A stretch of 20,099 bases of DNA from a virus. The position numbers were made by a program, and so were the translations under genes. Position 1 is the stretch's first letter. Each line of letters starts with the position of its first letter. The stretch spans positions 1 through 20,099 of the IMG/VR virus record IMGVR_UViG_3300046003_003000; one strand, written 5' to 3'. Positions 1 through 8,154 of the stretch are shown here, in pieces. The notes beneath the pieces were generated by a model, which did not search any database, was not told the DNA's origin, and worked only from the letters and a program-made list of their open reading frames with translations.

Positions 1-207
1 GATTATACAAGGGATATTAATTAGTTTAGATAATCTAGCGGCGTAATTTACTTCAGATACTGTATCTTCCCATGATATATTATACAGCTCTTTATATCCA
101 CGACGAATGCCATTGCTTTCTGGCCATATTTTATCATCCTCTAGTCCACCGCCAAAGGTATAGGAACTACCATTAACATAAAATAATTCATATCCCTTGT
201 ATGACAT
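1..207 (-). CDS. SGNH/GDSL-like protein, N-terminal 69 residues only (runs off left edge)
   Basis: An open frame starts at ATG 207, overlapping the upstream stop as TAATG, and stays open to position 1, giving 69 residues. It begins MSYKGYELFYVNGSSYTFGG, where NGSSYT (S15) fits block I of phage-type SGNH proteins (compare FGCSYT in the gene at 8147-8944), and LEDD follows. The rest, including NYAAKLSKLINIP, fits the helix after block I. The catalytic Asp-His block would lie outside the window, so the call rests on the N-terminus and on two other SGNH genes in the same operon. Confidence 0.5.
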   Translation of the reverse strand, partial: MSYKGYELFYVNGSSYTFGGGLEDDKIWPESNGIRRGYKELYNISWEDTVSEVNYAARLSKLINIPCII

Positions 208-629
208 TATTCAGTTCCTTTTTTATCCCAACTAATTTCCCAATCTTTAAAGTCAGCAGCTAGGCAATCAACTTTATAATCAAGTCGGCCACCAACAATT
301 TCTTGTATTTTGTTCTTAGCAGTATTACGAATACCATTCAGTCCGTGAGTTAACTCAAGATTGTTCCCGTCTTTAATTCCTCTTCGGTATGCAGATTCGT
401 TGTGCCAAATGTGTAAGTTCATTTGACTTACTACAACAATGGCACGTATCGTGTCAGCTGTAATAACTCCCTGTGTTTCATTAAGTACGAGCTGTATGTC
501 GTGTACGATATCAGCAATTTCTTGCGAATATTCTTCTTTGTGATCTGTTATGAACACTTCTTTCAATTGGACAATACTTAAACGATCGATTAGATCGCCT
601 AGTGTATGTAAGTATTTTCGTTCGCTCAT
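207..629 (-). CDS. Small conserved-type protein with WHxE motif, function unknown
   Basis: The protein has 140 residues and is probably all-helical: LGDLIDRLSIVQLKE, a run of amphipathic helices, QMNLHIWHNESAYRRG, then GLNGIRNTAKNKIQEIVGG. The N-terminal TLGDLIDRLSI and the central NLxxWHxE, followed by an R/N-rich helix, remind me of DUF4254-type proteins found in bacterial surface-polysaccharide clusters; I cannot verify this. No signal peptide, membrane segment or metal motif is clear. It overlaps the SDR gene by 4 nt (ATGA) and the following SGNH gene by 1 nt (TAATG), so it is firmly part of the operon. Confidence 0.5.
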   Translation of the reverse strand: MSERKYLHTLGDLIDRLSIVQLKEVFITDHKEEYSQEIADIVHDIQLVLNETQGVITADTIRAIVVVSQMNLHIWHNESAYRRGIKDGNNLELTHGLNGIRNTAKNKIQEIVGGRLDYKVDCLAADFKDWEISWDKKGTE

Positions 630-1561
630 AGGTTTGTAAAACTCCTGTTATTGTAATTTATTACTAGTTGGTACGCTTCGATTAATTGTTGAACACCGTA
701 GTCTAAATTATAAAACGGCTCCCATCCTAACTTCTCAATCTTTTCATTTGACACGATGTAGTTGCGTTTATCAAAATCTTCTTTAAAATCGTCTTGTTTG
801 ATCACAAGATTAGGAACATACTTTTTAATTGTTTCTGCTAGTTCTAACTTACTTAGATTTGCAGTACTTAACCCTACATTATAAACCTGCCCCTTACACC
901 GATTGTAATTCCTAATCATGAACTCAAATGTTTGAGCAATATCTTGTACATGAATATAGTTGCGTTTAAAGTGAGCTTCAAATAACACTAGGTATCCATC
1001 TGTTACACTCTTATAAACAAAATCATTTACTAGTAGGTCTTGCCGCATACGTGGACTTACGCCAAACACTGTTGCAAGTCTGAGCACAATGCCGTTGCCT
1101 TTTTTAAGTACATAGTCTTCTGCATCACATTTAGTTTCCGCATATAAACTTAGCGGCTTAAATGGACTGTCTTCTGTAATAATATCTGGACTGGAACCAT
1201 ACTGACTATTTGTGTTAGGAATTATTAATTGTTGATCATCTCTAAGAACATCTACAATTTTCTTAATATGAACATAGTTTACATCAATAGCTAGTTGTGG
1301 GTTTTCTTTGCAGGCGGGCATCCCTACAATAGCTGCCAACGGAATAATAACATCATGTTCTTCTACTAAACGCTGTAGATGTTCTGTGTTCCTAACATCT
1401 CCCTTGATAAATTTAAATCCAGATTTCTTAAACAAGTGGAGTAGGGATAACTGTTTATACAGTAGGTTGTCAAAGACCGTAACTTCATAACCTTCTTTAA
1501 GAAGATGCTCAGACAGAGTAGAACCTAAGTATCCTGCGCCGCCCGTTATTAGGACTTTCAT
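626..1561 (-). CDS. Extended SDR: NAD-dependent nucleotide-sugar epimerase/dehydratase
   Basis: The protein has 311 residues. TGGAGYLG (6-13) binds NAD; GDVRN and AAIVGMPAC follow, and the active site is complete: S119 in NTNSQYGSS and Y140-x-x-x-K144 in SLYAETK. LRLATVFGVSPRMR and NYIHVQDIAQ are typical of UDP-glucose 4-epimerase and UDP-glucuronate decarboxylase relatives, and the C-terminus VSNEKIEKLGW is common in this group. It is thus the only one of the three SDRs here with a normal YxxxK site. The exact sugar is not readable from sequence. ATGA overlaps join it to both neighbours. Confidence 0.85.
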   Translation of the reverse strand: MKVLITGGAGYLGSTLSEHLLKEGYEVTVFDNLLYKQLSLLHLFKKSGFKFIKGDVRNTEHLQRLVEEHDVIIPLAAIVGMPACKENPQLAIDVNYVHIKKIVDVLRDDQQLIIPNTNSQYGSSPDIITEDSPFKPLSLYAETKCDAEDYVLKKGNGIVLRLATVFGVSPRMRQDLLVNDFVYKSVTDGYLVLFEAHFKRNYIHVQDIAQTFEFMIRNYNRCKGQVYNVGLSTANLSKLELAETIKKYVPNLVIKQDDFKEDFDKRNYIVSNEKIEKLGWEPFYNLDYGVQQLIEAYQLVINYNNRSFTNL

Positions 1562-2526
1562 TTAAACTCATCCTTGTTTGCAAGATACCAATCGTGAGCT
1601 TTCTTAAGTCCAACTGCTAGAGGAGTTTTTGCAGACCAACCTAGTACACGATTAATCTTATTAGAGTCAATGCGTCTTGTAGGAATCATACTAGGCTTAC
1701 CCTTGACATACTCAATAGGATTGTCATTGTTTACCAAAGACTTCATTGTAGCCAAAACATCATTTACAGAGTAAACATCATTACAGCCCACATTGAATAC
1801 ATCATACGTTTCTTGTTTTTCAATTACTAACTGTAGTGCTTCGATAAAGTCGTCGATGTACAATAAGTCGCGTAGTTCTGTACCATCGCCCCAAACTGGG
1901 ATAGGATTCATATTATCAGCAACCTTACGAATAGTAGCAGGTGTAACGTGACATTTGGCAAAATCGTATTTGTCGTGTGGGCCAAATAAGTTAGCAGGAC
2001 GAATGACCACTGTGGTCATTGGATTAGGCAAATATTTCGCATACAATTCGCATTGCACTTCTGCATAGCGTTTCATCCAACCTACCGGAAAGTAAACAGG
2101 GTAAGGTTCATCGAATAAGAAGTCTGTTTCGATTACAGGCTCGTCTCCTTTAGGAGGATATACCGTATTGCTACTAATAAAGATATACTTGCTAACCTTG
2201 TTGCGATATGCACTATCAATTAAGAAGTTATTCATAGCTACGTTGGGAGTAACATGTGCTAGTGGATCTTGTACTGTATCAACTGCATTACTTGTACTTG
2301 CGGCTGCATGAATAACAACTCCAATGTCTTTAGTAACTGCCAAGCAGTCTTCATAAGTCATTAAGTTACCGCTTACATATTCAACCGCATCGTGTTTAAT
2401 GCGGGGCTGTCTTGTATGTAGGTGTACACGAATATTTGTATATCCATCTGCTACCAGTTTGTTAGTCAAATTTTGACCAACTAGTCCCGATCCACCTGTA
2501 ATTAAAATTTTAGTTTCTTTATTCAT
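1558..2526 (-). CDS. Extended SDR: NAD-dependent sugar epimerase/reductase (catalytic Tyr absent)
   Basis: The protein has 322 residues from the ATG at 2526; an ATG at 2550 would add eight residues (MFTTKRKK) that look unlike an SDR N-terminus. The Rossmann motif TGGSGLVG (10-17), VIHAAA and YIFISSNTVYPP are present, and VIRPANLFGPHD is in the substrate half. The stretch KRYAEVQCELY after the catalytic lysine (K152) resembles GDP-L-fucose synthase (KRxxxVQxxxY), but the Tyr four residues before the Lys is V148. It could be an epimerase or reductase on a 4-keto sugar; fucose-synthase-like is a guess. It overlaps the oxygenase gene by 8 nt and the next SDR by 4 nt. Confidence 0.82.
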   Translation of the reverse strand: MNKETKILITGGSGLVGQNLTNKLVADGYTNIRVHLHTRQPRIKHDAVEYVSGNLMTYEDCLAVTKDIGVVIHAAASTSNAVDTVQDPLAHVTPNVAMNNFLIDSAYRNKVSKYIFISSNTVYPPKGDEPVIETDFLFDEPYPVYFPVGWMKRYAEVQCELYAKYLPNPMTTVVIRPANLFGPHDKYDFAKCHVTPATIRKVADNMNPIPVWGDGTELRDLLYIDDFIEALQLVIEKQETYDVFNVGCNDVYSVNDVLATMKSLVNNDNPIEYVKGKPSMIPTRRIDSNKINRVLGWSAKTPLAVGLKKAHDWYLANKDEFK

Positions 2527-3196
2527 TTTCTTTCTCTTTGTTGTAAACAAAACTTATATAACAAAATCTTCGAAAGTTATTTTTAACTTTTTCAACTTCA
2601 TGAAATAAATCATGTTTTGTAAAATCTAACATTACAAAATTACCTTTAAATGGAAGAATTTCCTCATGTAATTTGTCATCTCTTAATATAAACTTGCCGC
2701 CACCGTCTTTGTAATCTTTTTCATCTGAAAGGTAGATTAAAATTACACAAAGTCTTCCTTGATTTAAGTCATAACCACCATCGTTATGATTCTCAATAAA
2801 ATCTCCATCTTCATATAATGTAAAACTATCATTAAATCGAATGTTGTCTTCAGTGATCTCTGGGTAAATGGGTTGTATAAACTCGGTCACTGATTTTTGA
2901 AAAAACTTAAACATTTCTTCATTTTGAAAAATCTTTATCGACTCATACCATTGTTGCGCTATAGACCAGTTATTCTGTTTTACTAACTCTGTTCTACTAT
3001 CGATCTCATCTACTAAACAATCACCGCCAAATTCTGGATGCATTTTAATAACGTGTCTATACCTATACATCAATTTCTTGTCATCCGACAAAAAAATTAA
3101 CTTATCAATCATTTTTTGAAAAGTGTCTGGATCTTTTATGATCTCATCAACTTTTCCAATATAATATCCTTTTTCCAATAGTTGATCTTTAATCAC
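2519..3196 (-). CDS. 2OG-Fe(II) oxygenase (second copy, prolyl-hydroxylase-like)
   Basis: The protein has 225 residues if it starts at GTG 3196, which is preceded by AAGGA (3208-3212) and overlaps the upstream stop by 8 nt (GTGATTAA), the same junction form seen at 8154. An ATG at 3241 would add 15 residues and a 53-nt overlap. The Fe(II) ligands are H137 and D139 in ENHNDGG and H199 in DLFHEVEKV; R209 or R210 in NNFRRFCYISF should bind 2-oxoglutarate. VILIYLSDEKDYKDGGG is the usual strand-turn with the GG pair. It lies between two sugar SDR genes, so a sugar or sugar-bearing protein is a plausible substrate. The substrate is not known. Confidence 0.82.
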   Translation of the reverse strand: MIKDQLLEKGYYIGKVDEIIKDPDTFQKMIDKLIFLSDDKKLMYRYRHVIKMHPEFGGDCLVDEIDSRTELVKQNNWSIAQQWYESIKIFQNEEMFKFFQKSVTEFIQPIYPEITEDNIRFNDSFTLYEDGDFIENHNDGGYDLNQGRLCVILIYLSDEKDYKDGGGKFILRDDKLHEEILPFKGNFVMLDFTKHDLFHEVEKVKNNFRRFCYISFVYNKEKENE

Positions 3197-4172
3197 GATT
3201 GGTTCTTTCCTTGTAAGCACTAATAGTTTGATATAACCCATTGCGTAAAGATGTTCCTGGAAGTATATTATACTGCTTCTGCTTACTCGAGCCTAGACAT
3301 CTAAGCAAATCACCGTTTGGTTTTGTTTCATCCCAAATAATATTCTTTTCTTTCCCAGTAATTTCTTTATAGACTTCCACTATAGTTTCTATAGTTTGTT
3401 TAATAGTAACAGCTTCTCCGCAACCAAAGTTAATTACATCATTAACTTCTTTCTTAACTACATCAATACTGGCCTGTGCAACATCATCACCAAATACAAA
3501 GTCTCTACGTGCAGATCCATTGCCCCAACATACCATATCGCCATCTACATTAAACAACTTCCATACATTGGCGCTGATCACTGTTGCATCTTTGGCAAAG
3601 TTGTCATTACATCCGTAGATATTGCTAGGGCGAATAACAGTCCACTTGGTCCAGTTATGTTGTATGCGTAGGGCATCTAGTGCAAGTTCGCCCATGCGTT
3701 TGGTCCAGCCTGGATGCCAATCGTTCTTACTTGGCATCGTAGTCCATACGCTATCTTCTTCCATAACATCAGCAGGCGCATACACTCCTACAGATGACAA
3801 GTAGACAAACCAGTCCACATTAGCTTTAAATGAAGATTGTATCATGTTCATGTTAAACATACTCATAGGAAACATATAGTCTGCTGGGCTAGTTGCTGTT
3901 CGTGCAGGACTTCCCTTGACTCCGGCAATATGTAATACAATATTAATATCTGTGTCCTTAAATAAACTTTCGCAGTTGTGAAGGTATGTTAAGTCTGTTT
4001 GAACTAACTTAATATTAGTATAAGTGTTTGCTAGGTCTTGCAGTTCAGAACTAATTCGAATATCTACAGCATATACGTTAGATGCTCCTTCTTCAATGCA
4101 TTTACGAACTGTTGGTACACCTACTAGACCACTGGCTCCTGTAATAATAATATTTTTATTTTTAAATTCCAT
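3189..4172 (-). CDS. Extended SDR: NAD-dependent sugar epimerase/dehydratase (catalytic Tyr absent)
   Basis: The protein has 327 residues, the usual size for extended short-chain dehydrogenases acting on nucleotide sugars. The NAD(P)-binding motif TGASGLVG (11-18), VDIR after the second strand, HIAGVKG and FVYLSSVGVYAP are all in place, and VIRPSNIYGCND marks the substrate half. The YxxxK catalytic pair is altered: K158 is kept in PGWTKRMGE but the Tyr position (154) is Pro. The second SDR downstream shares the GWxKR form. Likely substrate: a GDP-, UDP- or dTDP-linked 4-keto sugar. It shares an 8-nt overlap with the next gene if that one starts at GTG 3196. Confidence 0.82.
   Translation of the reverse strand: MEFKNKNIIITGASGLVGVPTVRKCIEEGASNVYAVDIRISSELQDLANTYTNIKLVQTDLTYLHNCESLFKDTDINIVLHIAGVKGSPARTATSPADYMFPMSMFNMNMIQSSFKANVDWFVYLSSVGVYAPADVMEEDSVWTTMPSKNDWHPGWTKRMGELALDALRIQHNWTKWTVIRPSNIYGCNDNFAKDATVISANVWKLFNVDGDMVCWGNGSARRDFVFGDDVAQASIDVVKKEVNDVINFGCGEAVTIKQTIETIVEVYKEITGKEKNIIWDETKPNGDLLRCLGSSKQKQYNILPGTSLRNGLYQTISAYKERTNRD
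3208..3212 (-). promoter_or_regulatory. Ribosome-binding site supporting a GTG start at 3196
   Basis: The minus strand reads AAGGA ending 11 nt before GTG at 3196. With the 8-nt stop/start overlap it favours this start over the ATG at 3241. Confidence 0.5.
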
Positions 4173-4174
4173 AA

Positions 4175-5572
4175 TTATAAAGTAAAGACTTCCTCAATTG
4201 GATTGTATGTTGTATACCTCTTAAGAACATTTTGATTATGAATTAAAATATCAGTTATTGAATAATACCATTCATGTATTTCTTTAAGTGGCATCTCTGC
4301 GAATTTCTTAATTTCTTGCTCAACGGCAAAGAATCTCTCTCTTTGATCTTTTATTAAATCGTAGTCTTCGTTAATAAAAGGGCTAAAAGTTTTAAATCCC
4401 AACGACTTTAACTTTTCAAGAGATTTATAGTTTCCTACATATATAAATGGTTGTAGGTTTAAAATAGGGCGCCATGTTTTTTCTGATAAAAATGGTGTTG
4501 ATCCACTGTCAAATTCAGTTTCAGAAGTTATGTGCAAATAGCTATTTTTATAAAAGCGTTTATTGTTGTTCTCATTGGTAGTAAACGACATCTTATTATC
4601 AACATGATGTGTGTCTAATTCATAAGGAATTAATGATATTACTTTTTTAGCTATAACTTTTAATTCTTCGTTATTTTCTGTAATGACGTTTACCAATTGT
4701 GATGGTATATCTGGCGGCATATTTGCTAGAAAACTAAAAAACCCTTGTGTTAATATATTATATTTTATTGCAAGATGTGCAATTCCAAGTCTATGTGCTC
4801 TATGCATATTTCTGTTAAAACAAAGAAACTTTAGGTCTCGATGATGATTAACATCTAAGTCTTCTTCTCTAACATAGTCACTAACATATCCCAGTGACGT
4901 TTCAAATGGATAGAATGGAATAGTAGTAGACGTTTGATACAACGATATATCACTGGCCAGCATCTTCATTTTCCCGCAGTAGCTAACAAGATGATTCCCT
5001 TGTAGGAAAATAACGTTCTCTAGATTTATTCCATTTTTACTTAATTTTTCTTCTATGGCAATAAGAGTACGGTTATCTAAACTAGGATCAACCATGTTAG
5101 AAAAAATAAGTCTAACTTTACCAGATTGTACTAGATTTAATATTTTAGGAGTAAATGTTTCTATGAAATCATAATCAATGTTAACTCCGTCTACTGTAAA
5201 AGATATACTGTCTTTTAAAAAACAGAATCTATCTGATTCTAACTCAATTGGGAACAAGTAGATAGAATCATCATCAATAACATCATCTTCACCTATAACA
5301 CTGTCCATCGAGAACGTCCTTACAAAATGACAGAAAAATTCAGAATGCCTATAAAGAATTCCAGAGTCTATGTTGCTATAAAGTCTATCAATTTCTTCTA
5401 TCCTGCATTTTTCCAACAATGGGTGGACATAGGGATTTTCTCTTACTATATATTCTAGTATCCATTTAATGACAAGGGGATGCAAGCCGTTAGATAACGG
5501 ATATGGAATTCCATTTTTATAAAACCAGTGTGAGTATACTAGTTTAAAACGCGATCCATTTACCTGAGCCAT
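4175..5572 (-). CDS. Unrecognised large protein, possibly glycosyltransferase-like (paralogue of 6736-8154)
   Basis: The protein has 465 residues from the ATG at 5572, or 474 from the ATG at 5599; neither has a good ribosome-binding site, and the shorter overlap with the upstream gene (29 nt) favours 5572. Blocks shared with the 6736-8154 paralogue: FLCFNRNMHRAHR (about 249-261), FLSEKTWRPILN (361-372), and the identical GFKTFSPFINEDYD (392-405). A VRLIFSNMVDPSLD segment followed by NVIFLQGN reads like alternating beta strands of a Rossmann-type half. The N-terminal 130 residues differ from the paralogue. Possible role: sugar transfer, by context and a weak likeness to GT-B enzymes. The next gene starts 2 nt after the stop. 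Confidence 0.5.
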   Translation of the reverse strand: MAQVNGSRFKLVYSHWFYKNGIPYPLSNGLHPLVIKWILEYIVRENPYVHPLLEKCRIEEIDRLYSNIDSGILYRHSEFFCHFVRTFSMDSVIGEDDVIDDDSIYLFPIELESDRFCFLKDSISFTVDGVNIDYDFIETFTPKILNLVQSGKVRLIFSNMVDPSLDNRTLIAIEEKLSKNGINLENVIFLQGNHLVSYCGKMKMLASDISLYQTSTTIPFYPFETSLGYVSDYVREEDLDVNHHRDLKFLCFNRNMHRAHRLGIAHLAIKYNILTQGFFSFLANMPPDIPSQLVNVITENNEELKVIAKKVISLIPYELDTHHVDNKMSFTTNENNNKRFYKNSYLHITSETEFDSGSTPFLSEKTWRPILNLQPFIYVGNYKSLEKLKSLGFKTFSPFINEDYDLIKDQRERFFAVEQEIKKFAEMPLKEIHEWYYSITDILIHNQNVLKRYTTYNPIEEVFTL

Positions 5573-6173
5573 AGTGTGGGTATTTTGATTTATATGCATA
5601 ATGTATAACGTCTACGGGAATGTTTCTTTTAACATTCCATGTAGCTTCTGTAGGGGTGTATGTAGATATGCCGTTGTCTTCGACTATAAAATGTAGGGGC
5701 AAATCAAAGTTCCTGGCATACTTATGAACTTCATAGAAGGTGCCACCTTCAAAGCTCATGTCGCCAATAAAGCACCAAACTTTATCTGTGCTACCAGATT
5801 TCTTAATTGCCTGCGCTACACCTAATGCAATAGGCAATGTAGCAGATACAATAGCACTAGAATAGAATTTTTCATCAATGTTACAAAGAGTAATAGACTT
5901 ACCCGCTAAGATTTCTTTCTCTATCCAAATAGGATCTATATCTTTTAAAAAAGCATGATAGTGACTACGCCATGTACTAAACACCCAATCAGAAGTTTTA
6001 ATACGTTTAAAAATTTCAATTAGTTGATCTTCGTTTCCGTTGCTTAGATGCACTGGCCCACGAATTTTTGCATTTTCCCAATGACTGACTATCAGTTCTT
6101 CAAACTGAATTAAATCTTCTTTTGTTTTAGTAATACTTCTTACTACCGGATAGTTCTTTAAATTTTGTATCAT
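5544..6173 (-). CDS. Short thiamine-diphosphate enzyme, dehydrogenase E1-alpha/transketolase-N-like
   Basis: The protein has 209 residues from the ATG at 6173, which overlaps the RmlC-like stop as ATGA; an upstream in-frame ATG at 6212 would add 13 residues and a 43-nt overlap. The fold landmarks of the pyruvate/acetoin dehydrogenase E1-alpha group are clear: VFSTWRSHYHAFL (59-76 region), SSAIVSATLPIALGVAQA, and the thiamine-diphosphate motif GDM at 137-139 ending in EDNG with N167. Usual E1-alpha chains have 320-400 residues, so the C-terminal third is missing and no E1-beta/transketolase-C partner is present in the window. It may work with an outside partner in making a C-C-branched sugar or a two-carbon transfer. 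The last 29 nt overlap the next gene. Confidence 0.75.
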   Translation of the reverse strand: MIQNLKNYPVVRSITKTKEDLIQFEELIVSHWENAKIRGPVHLSNGNEDQLIEIFKRIKTSDWVFSTWRSHYHAFLKDIDPIWIEKEILAGKSITLCNIDEKFYSSAIVSATLPIALGVAQAIKKSGSTDKVWCFIGDMSFEGGTFYEVHKYARNFDLPLHFIVEDNGISTYTPTEATWNVKRNIPVDVIHYAYKSKYPHYGSGKWIAF

Positions 6174-6715
6174 CTGTCTCGACTCTGTAGTATAGGTGTT
6201 GGGGTAGGCCATTCAATGTTAAACTGGGGATCGTTCCATTTTATAACACCTTGGCTGTTCTCATCTACGTATTCACCTTGGTAGAATAATGTATAATGGA
6301 ATATGCAATCAGTTAATGCATAATGACCGTTGGCAAATCCAGGTGGCACTAATACCTGATCTCTAGTCTTTTCAGAGATTATATAGGATTCCCATTTACC
6401 AAATGTATTCGACTCTGGTCTAACATCTAACACAACCAAATAGATATCGCCAACAAGAGCTTGTACTAGCTTCCATGTTTTATTGTCGTAATGCAAACCT
6501 CGAAGCACACCTGCATGAGATTTTGAAAATCTGCTGTGTACTGCAACATTTTCTGGCATTAGGTTATTGACCGGATGAACTTTCGAATGATATGTAGTAA
6601 AGATTTCGCCACGATATTCTCTGTAGATACTAGGAGTAAAAATTGGAACTGCTTTATCAAATGTATTCAAGTATGATACATTAATATCTTTCCAGTTTTG
6701 GTTTTTGTAATTCAT
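6170..6715 (-). CDS. rfbC: dTDP-4-dehydrorhamnose 3,5-epimerase-like protein (RmlC/RfbC family)
   Basis: The protein has 181 residues, the normal length of the family. Cupin-fold RmlC landmarks appear in order: VLRGLHYD with the catalytic-type H75, LDVRPESNTFGKW, VLVPPGFANGHYAL, a Tyr-containing YTLFYQGEY strand, and GVIKWNDPQFNIEWP near the C-terminus. RmlC inverts carbons 3 and 5 of dTDP-4-keto-6-deoxy-glucose in dTDP-rhamnose synthesis; relatives make only one inversion, on related 4-keto sugars. No RmlA, RmlB or RmlD partner is identified in the window, so the substrate may come from the host, from genes outside, or from the three SDRs downstream. The gene symbol marks family, not proven reaction. 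Its stop overlaps the next start by 4 nt. Confidence 0.85.
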   Translation of the reverse strand: MNYKNQNWKDINVSYLNTFDKAVPIFTPSIYREYRGEIFTTYHSKVHPVNNLMPENVAVHSRFSKSHAGVLRGLHYDNKTWKLVQALVGDIYLVVLDVRPESNTFGKWESYIISEKTRDQVLVPPGFANGHYALTDCIFHYTLFYQGEYVDENSQGVIKWNDPQFNIEWPTPTPILQSRDR

Positions 6716-6735
6716 AGGATATTCGTGTTTTCTAT

Positions 6736-8154
6736 TTATGGAGCCGTTACGCGGATATGCAAATATCTTACAAGGTTAGCAGTGTTTGGTTCAGAGTGAT
6801 GTATTGTTAACAAATGCCTGTGGTTATGAAGTAATATTTCTTCCATACTCCAATACCAGTTGTGTAGATCTTCTTTACTCATAGAGCACAGCCGACTGAT
6901 TTCGTCTGAAATCATCTTTATCCTTTTATATAAATCTTGCTCGTTGTCATAATCTTCATTGATAAACGGACTAAATGTCTTGAATCCTAACCGACGTAGC
7001 TCATTTAATGCTCCAGGAAATGCTAAAAATATAAAAGGCTGAAAATTAATAAGGGGTTTAAATATCTTCTCTGTGAGCGACTTATATATTCCATGTACAT
7101 AAGTTTCAGATGCAATGTAAAAATAGGAATTTTCACTCTGTCTACTGTGCCTATCTGCCCAACCTGCTACATTTAGATAGTTGCTGCCTGGTTCTTCTCT
7201 TAAACTATGGGGAATTTGAGTATGGAGTTGTTTAAGTTTTTCTTGATCTAAATTTATAAATTGATGTGTTGATGACATGTGCAATCCATGTTGGAAATCA
7301 ACATTGTCTAAGCAAGACCAATCTCCTTTCTCCAATATTCCATCAGATGCAAGTTTATGCAACAATGCTATTCTATGATCTCTAGCTCGTCTAATAGGAT
7401 AGATAAAATAATCTTGTCTAATGGTGTTTCGAGTTTGTTTGAAAGATTCTTCATTTAGTCTCCAATCAACATTTGCAGTATAATGATGCGACATATGAGA
7501 AATTAAGAAAGGAAAATTATGTACTTCGATATATCTTTCATGTTCTTGAAACCATTCCTCGTAAATAGTTTTAGCGTTAAAACTATTAATACCTAATATA
7601 ATTTGACTTTTAGGAATCCCTGCGTTTTTTAATCCACTATGAAAGTCTACATACTCTTGATATTCAATAAAGTTTTCCTGACCCCAATCTAAAAATATTA
7701 TTGCTTGACCTGCACGTACATCTTCTAACACTTCTGCTGAAATATGTTTCCAAAAGAACTCACCGTTTAGCTTACTACCAACACTGTCAACACCTGTGAA
7801 TCTAGCAAAATGGGGAGTTACCTTAATAGGGTAGATATACCTTCTTACAGATCTGTTTCTTTTTCCAAAGTATACAGAGTCTTCCTTAATCTCTACCAAA
7901 GAATGGAAACACTGCTGTTGTAGGAAAGAGCCGCCGTTTCTAATACTGTTTGGCCAATCGCCAAATGCGTTTCCAAACATACGTTTCATAGGGTTTAATT
8001 CTAATTCTAAGTCTTGATCAAAAAAACTTTCTGTATCTAGTCTGTTAGAATACAAGGTGTGCATATAATTTACTACACCCATTTCGGGTGGTAGAGCATT
8101 TGGTAATATAACGTTAGGGAAAACATAATCGTAAAAAAAAGGTAACTTAATCAT
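6736..8154 (-). CDS. Unrecognised large protein, possibly glycosyltransferase-like (paralogue of 4175-5572)
   Basis: The protein has 472 residues and belongs to no family I can name with certainty. It is paralogous to the protein at 4175-5572: both have an RxxRxHR block (here 255-261), a block (S/T)EKxxxPxxNxQPFI (here 361-375), and an identical 14-residue block GFKTFSPFINEDYD (390-403). The order of a central strand (AIIFLDWGQE), the arginine/histidine-rich block and a C-terminal TEK motif resembles GT-B-type glycosyltransferases such as fucosyltransferases, where an EK pair contacts the nucleotide sugar; this is a weak analogy. No signal peptide or clear membrane span. It lies directly before the RmlC-like gene, with the largest gap of the window (20 nt) between them. 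Confidence 0.5.
   Translation of the reverse strand: MIKLPFFYDYVFPNVILPNALPPEMGVVNYMHTLYSNRLDTESFFDQDLELELNPMKRMFGNAFGDWPNSIRNGGSFLQQQCFHSLVEIKEDSVYFGKRNRSVRRYIYPIKVTPHFARFTGVDSVGSKLNGEFFWKHISAEVLEDVRAGQAIIFLDWGQENFIEYQEYVDFHSGLKNAGIPKSQIILGINSFNAKTIYEEWFQEHERYIEVHNFPFLISHMSHHYTANVDWRLNEESFKQTRNTIRQDYFIYPIRRARDHRIALLHKLASDGILEKGDWSCLDNVDFQHGLHMSSTHQFINLDQEKLKQLHTQIPHSLREEPGSNYLNVAGWADRHSRQSENSYFYIASETYVHGIYKSLTEKIFKPLINFQPFIFLAFPGALNELRRLGFKTFSPFINEDYDNEQDLYKRIKMISDEISRLCSMSKEDLHNWYWSMEEILLHNHRHLLTIHHSEPNTANLVRYLHIRVTAP

Noticed and set aside
6174-6212. Longer N-terminus of the thiamine-diphosphate enzyme from ATG 6212
   Set aside because: It requires a 43-nt overlap and adds residues (MAYPNTYTTESRQ) unlike the family; ATG 6173 makes the usual ATGA junction.
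6170-6715. A full dTDP-rhamnose pathway
   Set aside because: Only the RmlC-like step is recognisable. No nucleotidyltransferase (RmlA) is present, and none of the three SDRs can be firmly named RmlB or RmlD.
6733-6740. Minus-strand CATAAATA just before the RmlC-like gene, one base from the T4 late promoter TATAAATA
   Set aside because: It overlaps the stop codon of the preceding gene, has a mismatch, and similar AT-rich octamers are expected by chance in this sequence. It lies in the largest gap (20 nt), so it deserves only a note.
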